Origin: an uncultured Bacteroidota bacterium
GTDB lineage: Bacteria; Bacteroidota; Bacteroidia; Bacteroidales; P3
Assembly: GCA_902766265.1 (NCBI GenBank)
Contig: CACXCY010000079.1
Location: forward strand, 1 to 9,965
DNA: 9,965 bases
Direction: 5' to 3'
Below, one piece after another: positions 1-8,100 of the stretch. The stretch's first letter is position 1, and every line of letters starts with the position of its first letter. The position numbers were made by a program, and so were the translations under genes. Under the pieces are notes generated by a model. That model ran no database searches. It was given only the letters and a program-made list of their open reading frames with translations, and was not told the DNA's origin.

Positions 1-2448
1 CTGGTCTTTGGGGCGGGTCAGCGCAACATACAGCCGGTTCACATCGTCCATATCCTCCATGCGGCTCTCCTGTTCAAACTGCATGTCGAAACTGGAGGAG
101 CACTTACTGTTCACCGTTATCCAGCTAATCGGCAACGCCAGATTGTCGGCCTCGCTTTGGGGGACGTCAACCCAAATATTCTTTTTCCTGCTGCTTTTCT
201 TGGGGAGCAGGTAGATTACGACAGGCGCCTCCAACCCTTTGGCTTTGTGTACGGTCATCAAACGTATGGCATTCGTGTCGGATGTCGCACTGGCGAACAG
301 CGAATCCGTCTTGGACTCCATTCTCTCATCGAACCAGCTGATAAATTCAGCAATGTCCTGCCGGTGATTCTTTCCGTATTTGACGATATAGTTGAGAAAC
401 GCAGCCACATAGTTGTTCTCCATGCCGTCCAGATGAAACAGGCGTATCAATTCTTCGCAGCAGTCGAGCAGTGTCATGGAAAGCAACACGTCGGGGTTCA
501 GGTCTACACCCTTTCGAGCCAGCATCGCCTCTAAATCGACGTCCTCGCCAGAGAGCATCTGCAGGTAGAACGTCCTGTCCTGGGGGCAGAGTTCCGACCA
601 GCGCTGCAGCACCGAGGAGACTGTCAGTCGGTCGCCCGGAGCTATGAGATACTTCAACAACGACACCAGAAACATAACCACCTTGCTGTTATCCAATCGG
701 AACGACTCGGACGACACCAACGGTATATGATCGCCATGGATGCTTTGCTCACTGAGATACTGCGCTATGTTTGAGAGTGTGTCCTTTTTATCAGCCAATA
801 TCGTTATATCACTGTATCGATACCCTTTCTCACAGACGAGAGTCTCCAGTTCCTGCAGCACCTGCGGATACATCTCCGCCAGTCCTTTGCCGAAAGCCAG
901 CTGCACATATCCACCCTCTTTCTTATGTTTTTGTGTCAAATAATCAGGATTGAAAATCTGTTTCAACAAGTCATTGTCATTGTAATATTTATCAATCAGC
1001 CACGGGAAAAAGTCATTATTGAAAGTCACAATGGCCTCTCGGGAACGGAAGTTATATCCCAGATTCTCCACCTTGCTGACTCCCGGGTATTCGAATATCG
1101 CGCCATGCATGGGATTGTCCACATGCGGCAATTGTATGAACTGGTCAACATCACCTTGACGGAAACGATAGATGGCCTGCTTGCCATCGCCTACCACGAG
1201 CGACATATTACCTCCCGCGATGCCATCTGCCAACAGAGGCAGCAGATTGGCCCACTGCATCTTCGACGTATCCTGGAACTCGTCTATCATGTAGTTCTTA
1301 TAGCGGCTGCCTATGCGCTCATATACGAAAGGTGCTGGTTCCGCCCTGACGACTTCAAATATCCGCTTGCTCAAATCGGATATCGGCACTATCTCGTTTT
1401 CGCCGGCGTACTGGTCGACATATTTCTGCAACCGGTTGAGCAGTGCCAGTTCAAAGATATGATCTGCGAGCATACGGTAGGTGTGGTACGCGACAGCCCG
1501 GGCGTTGATATTCTCATAGGCCTCCTGAACGACGGACGTGAGGCGGACTTTTGCGGGATCCTGCTCGTAACCTTTGGTAAAGATTTTTCCGCTCTGGAGA
1601 TAGCTCTTCGGCTGCCCAAGTTCACTGTAGTCTCCTGCCGTTATGTTCTCAAAAAACGAATATGTACCCCTGCCGCCATTGTAGTAGTCCTCCTTCCGCA
1701 GAGATGCCTGTTCCGTCGCCTCGACCACTTTACGTGCCTCGTCTCTAAAGAACTGCTCATCCTGCCGCATCAGCGCACGCAATTTTTTGCTGATGGCCAA
1801 GAACTGGTCAAAGTCCAGCACGCCCAACTTGGACAGGAACTCCGACGAATTCTCTTGAAACAGCTGTTCTGTCAATGACTTTATGTCGTCTTCTATTCTG
1901 TTATAGCCGCTTCCTGATGCCATCCTTGTAGCTGCGAACTGGCTCAGCAGCTGGGTCAGGGCATCCTCCCCTTCCGTGCCCACAGCAGCCATCAGCTCAT
2001 CGACCGCACTCTGGACAATGTCGGACTTGTCAATCTGCACATTAAAGTTGAGTGGTAGATGCAGGTCGTGCGCAAAGGTACGCACCACCCTGAACGTGAA
2101 GCTGTCGATGGTACAAACGGAGAAATCCGTATAGTTATGGATGATGGCCTTATGCAAGATGCGTGACTTGTTCCGCAGTATTTCTATTGTCGTATTTGTC
2201 CCCTCGACGATATCGGCAGCCATCTGGGAGTGCTCTGCATCCTCGATGATTTCCCTCAGATACCTTAGGATGCGCTCTTTCATCTCGTTGGCCGCCTTAT
2301 TGGTAAAGGTGATAGCCAATATCTGGCGGAAACGTTGAGGCACTTCCGCCTCGCTGACGGAAAAAGCCAACTCAAGATATTTCTTGACAAGCGTATATGT
2401 CTTGCCAGAACCTGCTGAAGCACGGTAGATTAAGAATCTATCATCCAT
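1..2448 (-). CDS. addA: AddA/RecB-like UvrD superfamily helicase (helicase-nuclease subunit), 3' end cut by window
   Basis: This is an ATP-dependent 3'-5' DNA helicase of superfamily 1, probably the AddA-type subunit of the AddAB/RecBCD-like complex that processes double-strand breaks for recombination. The frame is open for 816 codons from ATG at 2448 to the window edge, with no stop. Visible motifs are Walker A ASAGSGKT (residues 10-17), motif Ia AITFTNKAANEM (45-56), Walker B MIDEFQDT (387-394), motif III VVGDGKQAIYRFRQGD (418-433), motif IV NFRSREA (466-472), motif V RLMTVHKAKGLE (729-740) and motif VI YVALTRPK (807-814). The start is fixed by an in-frame stop four codons upstream and by Walker A lying at residue 10. 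The family normally continues for a few hundred residues with a RecB-type nuclease domain, which lies outside the window. The ASAGSGKT P-loop and VHKAKGLE motif fit AddA/RecB better than UvrD/PcrA. The ATG lies one base after the TGA of the glycosidase gene. No AddB partner is visible here. Confidence 0.93.
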   Translation of the reverse strand, partial: MDDRFLIYRASAGSGKTYTLVKKYLELAFSVSEAEVPQRFRQILAITFTNKAANEMKERILRYLREIIEDAEHSQMAADIVEGTNTTIEILRNKSRILHKAIIHNYTDFSVCTIDSFTFRVVRTFAHDLHLPLNFNVQIDKSDIVQSAVDELMAAVGTEGEDALTQLLSQFAATRMASGSGYNRIEDDIKSLTEQLFQENSSEFLSKLGVLDFDQFLAISKKLRALMRQDEQFFRDEARKVVEATEQASLRKEDYYNGGRGTYSFFENITAGDYSELGQPKSYLQSGKIFTKGYEQDPAKVRLTSVVQEAYENINARAVAYHTYRMLADHIFELALLNRLQKYVDQYAGENEIVPISDLSKRIFEVVRAEPAPFVYERIGSRYKNYMIDEFQDTSKMQWANLLPLLADGIAGGNMSLVVGDGKQAIYRFRQGDVDQFIQLPHVDNPMHGAIFEYPGVSKVENLGYNFRSREAIVTFNNDFFPWLIDKYYNDNDLLKQIFNPDYLTQKHKKEGGYVQLAFGKGLAEMYPQVLQELETLVCEKGYRYSDITILADKKDTLSNIAQYLSEQSIHGDHIPLVSSESFRLDNSKVVMFLVSLLKYLIAPGDRLTVSSVLQRWSELCPQDRTFYLQMLSGEDVDLEAMLARKGVDLNPDVLLSMTLLDCCEELIRLFHLDGMENNYVAAFLNYIVKYGKNHRQDIAEFISWFDERMESKTDSLFASATSDTNAIRLMTVHKAKGLEAPVVIYLLPKKSSRKKNIWVDVPQSEADNLALPISWITVNSKCSSSFDMQFEQESRMEDMDDVNRLYVALTRPKDQ

Positions 2449-2449
2449 A

Positions 2450-3346
2450 TCACTTATGCACTACGATGACGCAATTGGACACTGCACGTTCTCCCTGGTG
2501 ATCATACTTGCCGTTGTCGGAGGGATGATTCACCAGTCCGTTGGGCGCCTGTGCTTTTATCCTCTTTGACAGAGGTTTCAGCCACATTGTGGTAGAGCCA
2601 CCCCCATCCAGATTCAACGCATCCTTACAACCGAGCCACTGCAATGTCTTTGACAATTCTGTCATTGTCATGCCTGCCGACTCTTTCATACGACCGTCAA
2701 CAACAAACAACATCACTGTGCCGTCGGCTTTGACACCTATTGCCGTGCGGTTATGCCGTTGGGTAATGAACGTCCGGTCGTTGCGCTGCGGCTGAATCTC
2801 ATTGTCCAGGATAAGCAACGGCCCTGCCGTCATGATATTACTGTCGGGCAACGACGTTTCCCAACAACGGGCGCTGTCGGTCCGGAAAATATAGGGTCGC
2901 CCCTTACGCAACGACATGGAACCGTATTGATAATATTTGCGATGAATCTTGTCAGTCCCTGGAGTGTTCTCGCCCACATCCCTGCCCCCTATACGAAGAT
3001 AGCAGATAGGATTATGACGCTCCATGTCGAAGAACGAACCATTTATGGCAGCCACGGCATGATGTCGCTTACCCTGTATGCTCGTCAGTGTGCGACGCTG
3101 TTCATGCGTAAACGCCAGCATATACTGCGACTTGCGGGGCACCTCCAACACAGCCATGTACTGATTGGCTCCGAATAGTTCCTGGGCTGAAAACTGCACT
3201 GTTTTCAGCACCAGACCGTCAATAGTGTCAATGGTCCATGGCGCATGGACCACAGCCAACGAATCGTTAAAAGCTCCATTGGTCTGCTGTTGCCCACAGG
3301 CAGCCAGCGTTACTGCGAGAAACAGTACAAATGCGGTGTATCTCAT
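2450..3346 (-). CDS. Phosphodiester glycosidase (NAGPA) family lipoprotein
   Basis: This 298-residue protein belongs to the family named after mammalian N-acetylglucosamine-1-phosphodiester alpha-N-acetylglucosaminidase, which cleaves sugar-phosphate diesters. The N-terminus is a lipoprotein signal with hydrophobic core FVLFLAVTL and lipobox LAAC (Cys17), so the mature protein should be lipid-anchored in the envelope. The residues after Cys17 (GQQQ) are not the acidic/lysine type linked to surface export in Bacteroidetes, so a periplasm-facing position is a reasonable guess. Family motifs in order are AAINGSFFD (99-107), TAGPLL (173-178), RTAIG (200-204), VVDGR (215-219), NLDGGGSTTMW (245-255), NHPSDNG (273-279) and ERAVSN (286-291). 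All conserved blocks are present, so the enzyme looks intact. The substrate is unknown; the neighbouring glycosyltransferase suggests an envelope glycan. Its ATG overlaps the LytTR stop as ATGA, and its TGA is one base from the helicase ATG. Confidence 0.92.
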   Translation of the reverse strand: MRYTAFVLFLAVTLAACGQQQTNGAFNDSLAVVHAPWTIDTIDGLVLKTVQFSAQELFGANQYMAVLEVPRKSQYMLAFTHEQRRTLTSIQGKRHHAVAAINGSFFDMERHNPICYLRIGGRDVGENTPGTDKIHRKYYQYGSMSLRKGRPYIFRTDSARCWETSLPDSNIMTAGPLLILDNEIQPQRNDRTFITQRHNRTAIGVKADGTVMLFVVDGRMKESAGMTMTELSKTLQWLGCKDALNLDGGGSTTMWLKPLSKRIKAQAPNGLVNHPSDNGKYDHQGERAVSNCVIVVHK

Positions 3347-4191
3347 AAGTTGAACAATCTGATTACTTCGTTGGCAAAAGACTTGGAGACAGGTATGTCG
3401 CTCACCCCTTCAGCGTCCATCTCCGCGAAAACGCCCTCGGGACCTTTGCGCAGGATTTTGACCTTATGGAGATTGATGAAATAAGAACGGTGACAACGCA
3501 CCAGATCATTCTCTGAGCAGACCTGCTCGATGCCTTTCAACGTGTTGCGCAAGCTGAACCGGACCAGCCGTCCCGAATCCTCATAGACGATGTTGACATA
3601 GTTGCCTGCCGACTCAATATAGACTATCCGGCTGGCATTCACCACAAGGCGTACCGTGCCTTTCTCATCCACGAACTTTATCGCCCCCTGCTCCGACTTC
3701 TCCATTCCCAGCTGCAACTCTTGGACACGCTGTTGCGACGCGGCCAGCTGATGCTCCAAGTCGCGTTCACGGAAATAGAGCCACGAGATGATATAAGGGA
3801 AAAAGAGAATCAACGCCCCGTACAGCATAATCGTCGGCAACAGAACAAAGTATTTCTGATGGAAATACAACGCCAGAAACAAATCGGCGAAGAGGCAGAG
3901 AATGGCAAATTCAATCAACTGCCAGAATAGGTATTGCAACAGGTTGAGACAGGTGCGACGGGCAGCAAAGTAGAATATCAAGCGGCTCACACCCACAACC
4001 CCCAGCGTTATGGTGCTGAGGATGGTGATACAAAATTCCGCATGGTCAATCCATAGCTGCACCCCCGGATCGTCTGCACCATGACCAAACATCGGATTGT
4101 AGACCACGGCAAACAGCATCACAAACAGCGGCATCACAAGAATGGATGCAATGATATTCCGGGGTTTTAACAATGTATCTGGTATATTCAT
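3343..4191 (-). CDS. Membrane-anchored LytTR-domain transcriptional regulator
   Basis: This 282-residue protein has four predicted membrane helices (about residues 13-32, 53-75, 85-110 and 113-140), a short charged coiled-coil-like linker (about 142-166, RERDLEHQLAASQQRVQELQ), and a C-terminal LytTR DNA-binding domain (about 172-282). LytTR hallmarks are IVYIESAGNYVNIVY (189-203), the basic stretch RFSLRNTLKGIE (211-222), LVRCHRSYFINLHKV (230-244) and IPVSKSF (266-272). No receiver domain or phosphoacceptor aspartate is seen, so it is not a classical two-component response regulator. The architecture fits a one-component regulator that binds promoter DNA from the cytoplasmic membrane. The coiled linker would allow dimerisation on paired LytTR sites. 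Signal and targets are unknown. It may act on its own operon, which carries palindromic and repeated DNA upstream of tamB. Both ends overlap the neighbouring genes by four bases. Confidence 0.92.
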   Translation of the reverse strand: MNIPDTLLKPRNIIASILVMPLFVMLFAVVYNPMFGHGADDPGVQLWIDHAEFCITILSTITLGVVGVSRLIFYFAARRTCLNLLQYLFWQLIEFAILCLFADLFLALYFHQKYFVLLPTIMLYGALILFFPYIISWLYFRERDLEHQLAASQQRVQELQLGMEKSEQGAIKFVDEKGTVRLVVNASRIVYIESAGNYVNIVYEDSGRLVRFSLRNTLKGIEQVCSENDLVRCHRSYFINLHKVKILRKGPEGVFAEMDAEGVSDIPVSKSFANEVIRLFNL

Positions 4192-5159
4192 GATTCTTTC
4201 TCCATTTGCTGGTTAATCACATCCAAAATCCGTTTCCACGGCTGGTCGACCATGCACTTGAAATGACCTTTGGGGCACTTGTCGAAGCCCATACGGCTAC
4301 ACGGACGGCACGGAAGGTCGACAGCGAAATCCACAAACTCCGTCTTGTAGGGCGTAAAACCGAACGGAGCCGCGGTACAGCCCCATATCACTACCATCCG
4401 CTTATGGAATGCTGCAGCTATATGCATCATACCCGTATCGGGTGTCACCACCAACGCAGCCCTCTTTATGATATTGGCAGACTGTCCCAGCGTGGTTTTC
4501 CCGCAAAGGTTGACAACATCGCTATTCAATGTGACGCCTGCGGACTCCAAGCGTTGACGGTCGTTTTGGTCGCCTATCAGCACCTTTCGCCCACTGATAT
4601 GGTTGGCCAGATATGCTATCCGTTCCGGAGGGATGGTTTTCGTGTAATGCTTAGATCCTACCACCAGTACCACATACGGAACGTCACCGTCAGCCAGCAC
4701 GGCAGGCAGCGGTTCGTCGGGGCAGAAATAGTCGAGACCGCCACCATCGTTGGTCATCCCCAACTGACGTACCGCATCAAAGTAGCGGTCTACCACGTGA
4801 CGCCCAGACATCACATTGCGATGGCTGGCAATATAGACAATCTTATGGAAGTTCTCTTTGGAAAAAGTACTGCTGCGGACAGCGGTCAAAAGTCGTATCC
4901 AGCGAGAGCGACGGTTATTGTGAAGGTCGACAATATAATCGTAATGCTCGTCCCTTATGACACGCAGCACATTCCGCAGTCCCTGCTCATAGACAATCAC
5001 TTTATCCACATACGGGTTGGCTTGCAAGATAGGGACATTGGCAGGTTTTGTCAGATAGTGCACTTCCACCTCGGGCAGCTGCTGTTTTACGCAGCGCACC
5101 ACTGGCGATGTCAATACGATGTCGCCTATGCTGCTTAACCTTATGATGAGAATCTTCAT
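4188..5159 (-). CDS. Glycosyltransferase family 9 (heptosyltransferase-like)
   Basis: This 323-residue protein is of the ADP-heptose:LPS heptosyltransferase family (GT9, GT-B fold), cytoplasmic or associated with the inner face of the membrane. It transfers a sugar from a nucleotide donor to a growing lipopolysaccharide core or related glycan. The N-terminus KILIIRLSSIGDIVLTSPVV (2-21) is the classic GT9 opening and fixes the start. The acceptor-side half contains DYIVDLHNNRRS (74-85). The donor-side half has VLVVGSKHYTKTIPPERIAYLA (starting at 164) and the signature TPDTGMMHIAAA (239-250). Near the C-terminus are four cysteines (284, 287, 295, 302) in PCRPC and CPKGHFKC contexts. Length is normal for the family. 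Whether the donor is really a heptose cannot be told. Its ATG overlaps the tamB stop, and its stop overlaps the LytTR start, both as ATGA. Confidence 0.93.
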   Translation of the reverse strand: MKILIIRLSSIGDIVLTSPVVRCVKQQLPEVEVHYLTKPANVPILQANPYVDKVIVYEQGLRNVLRVIRDEHYDYIVDLHNNRRSRWIRLLTAVRSSTFSKENFHKIVYIASHRNVMSGRHVVDRYFDAVRQLGMTNDGGGLDYFCPDEPLPAVLADGDVPYVVLVVGSKHYTKTIPPERIAYLANHISGRKVLIGDQNDRQRLESAGVTLNSDVVNLCGKTTLGQSANIIKRAALVVTPDTGMMHIAAAFHKRMVVIWGCTAAPFGFTPYKTEFVDFAVDLPCRPCSRMGFDKCPKGHFKCMVDQPWKRILDVINQQMEKES

Positions 5160-8100
5160 TTCTTGCCGTTCTTCTTAAAAAAGTCCTTCCACTTGTCGAA
5201 ATCTCTCGTAAATTTCAGTCCGACACCCTGTTTGTAGGGCAAGTCCGCACGGGTGTAGTCGTTGGTGTTGCTGCGATTGAACACGAACAGGTGCATCTGC
5301 GGACTCAGCTTATACCCGACAAGGATATCCCCTGTAAACCCGTTCTCGTTGCCGTTCAACTCACGGGCATCGCTGCCGAAGCCCAATGTGGACTCGAAAT
5401 AGAATTTCTCCCACTCGCGACTGATGCCGACATCAAATTTCTCGTTGGACATCTCGCGAGCAGCACTGTAGTCGAAATTCACATTGACAAACTGCACCAT
5501 GTTGCTGACCACATTGCCCACCGAATTGGCCAATACCGCATATCCGCTGGAGAGACCGTTGTCCAATGGACTCGAGGACCCGCTGGTCGTGTTGTTGTAG
5601 AACTGGCTCAACAAGAGCAATGACAGTGTCTGATTCAGCATATCGCGCTCGTTGCTACGGTCCACGTAGGAGAACACCTCCTCTTCCACGCTCGGATCTA
5701 CATTGGGCAGACGGATGTCGAAATTGACCTCCGGATTCTGGAGAGTCCCACTCAGCAGGATAACATTCTGCACAGGTATTACCTTGGAGCTGTTCTCTAT
5801 CGAAGCGTCAGCTCCCGTGAGCGACGACATATTGACACGCTGCTGGTAGACGGCCTCCAACGAGAATGTGGCATCACTGATATTGCCGGGGAACAGGATA
5901 CTGCTGCCGCTCGAGATGGAGAACTCCTTCTGCAGGATACTCATAAATGTCAGGTTCATGCTGCCGCTGGCAATTTCGCAAGCACCCGTCAGTGTCGGCT
6001 TGCGGTCTGTCGCCGTCTCGTAGCGCAGCTCACCCGACGCCACGGCTGTAGCATCGGCATACATCTGAGAGAAATCCATCGGTATATTCAACCGCACATC
6101 GGGGGTCACTTCCACATTGGCTACCAACCGATAGCTGAAACCATCCAGACCACCGTTCTCCGCACGACGACCACGCGCATCCCTGTCGGATTCAACCTCC
6201 ACATTGTCGAAGCGTATGTAACCGAGTTCCTTTACCTGTTTCTTGTTGTTGACAGGCAGCGTCAGCGAACTGCCTGGACGCGTGCTGGCAATGACGTTGA
6301 CCGACATATCGCTCATGGGACCCGACACGACAGCCGTAGCAGCGCCATACAGTTTGCCATAATACGTGGCGTTGTGGGCTGTGGTGTTCAGAAGCATAAG
6401 ATTTCGGGTATCCAGCACCAAATCGAAATTAAAATCATTCCAATGCGAGTGGGTGATCTTTCCACTCAGCAATGCCGTGTTGTTCTGCGGGTCGTGTATC
6501 GCGATATGGTCGAAGAGTATCTCATTGTTGGTAAACGAGATGGTGTCGTCGATAGTGTACTGGACATTCAGCGCATCCACCAGCAACGATGCCTTCTCGA
6601 TATAAGCATCGCCCCGCAGCTGCGGATATTCTAAACTGCCGGCTATTACGAAACTGCCATGAAGCTCGCCTTCCAGATGGGAGGAGAATGAAGACAGCAG
6701 CGGAGCTACCGACTCCAGTGAAAATCCGTCAAAGTCCACGTTGAACTCCATGTCGCGGTTCTTGCTGGCCAAATCGACATAGCCCTGCGCTTTCAGGGGC
6801 TGACGCTCGTCTATGTCTGTCTGTTGACGGGTGTCGAGCGAGAGATACAGACGGTTGCGCTGCGCATCCCAGTGCGAACGCAGCAAAGCATCGCCCAACG
6901 GCTGGTCGTTGACCACGCAATCCTCCACATCAAGGCGCACGTTGATATGAGGAATCTTGGAGTAATCAGAGACATGGACATTGCCATCCACGATACCGTC
7001 CAGTGAAATTCCGGCATTGCCCAAGAGGAAATCCAACTGACCCAGCTGGAAATTATCCACAGTCAGACCTATCTTGTCGTCTTCCTGCTGGGCTTTCGAT
7101 GCCTGCACCAACAGCATCTGATCTTCGCTACTGATACGCACCCCGTCCACACGAAGGTAGTTCTTGGCAAAAGCTATCGGAGTGGTGTTCTCCACATCCC
7201 ATACGTCGCCCCTCAAGACGATATTGCTGTTCATGAGCCGTAATGTGTTGCCAGCCATATCGCTCTGCAACAACAGCTCCAGACTGCCTTTGGACACTGG
7301 GTCGTGATGGTCGTTCCAATCCACCGAGCATGTCGCCTCATCGGATGTTGAGAAAATGACAATCTCGGTACCCGACATCAATTCCGTCGATCCGAGCATC
7401 AGAGCATCGACATCGACATCCGTCTTGTAACGGCCTCCGACATCATGTCCGTTGACAGCCACGTTCCTCAGCTGTATGCCTCCCATGGCGATGGAGTCAG
7501 AGGTGACCACCAGTTTCATCGATTCGGTGAAATTATAGGTACACCAAAGGCGTGTACCTTTGGACACACGCAATTTAGGCAGAAAATCCTCCATGTGGTG
7601 CTTGCCGTCGGTCCACACAGCCGTCATGTCCACCATGACATCGGCTATCGGAGCGTAGTCATCCACGACCGGCTTGTCAGCAAACGGATTATAATAGACG
7701 GGGACGAACTGGTTGCAGAACCGTTGCGCCACCATGGGGAAGTCCTCATAGTCAAAATAGCCCTCTACATTGGCATCCAGGATATCGCTCGTTAGCTTCA
7801 GCTTGCGACGACCATTGTCCATGTCGGCCTGCAGCTTCACGTCGTCCAGCTTCAGCAGCGAGTTGTTCTTGGCCAGACGCGTGTCGTTCATGCGCACAGT
7901 TCCCGTCATGCTGTTAAGTGCAGACTGCAGCGGTGCCTCTTGCTGCCATGAAGCCCGCACCTTCAGCTGCGTGCTGACCGTCAGGAGAGAGTCTTCTTCG
8001 TTTTTGGCAATACCCAATGCCTTCATATCGAGATGGCGCACGTGGGCATCGACCTGTGACTGCATCCTGTTGTCCTGCGGCACCACCCGGCATTGCACAT

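Noticed and set aside
925..1878. Long plus-strand frame (317 codons)
   Set aside because: It lies entirely antisense to the helicase gene, whose frame has all SF1 motifs. Its translation shows no recognisable domain.
4206..5138. Long plus-strand frame (310 codons)
   Set aside because: It is the antisense shadow of the GT9 gene, which has clear family motifs. The frame is open because of codon bias on the other strand.
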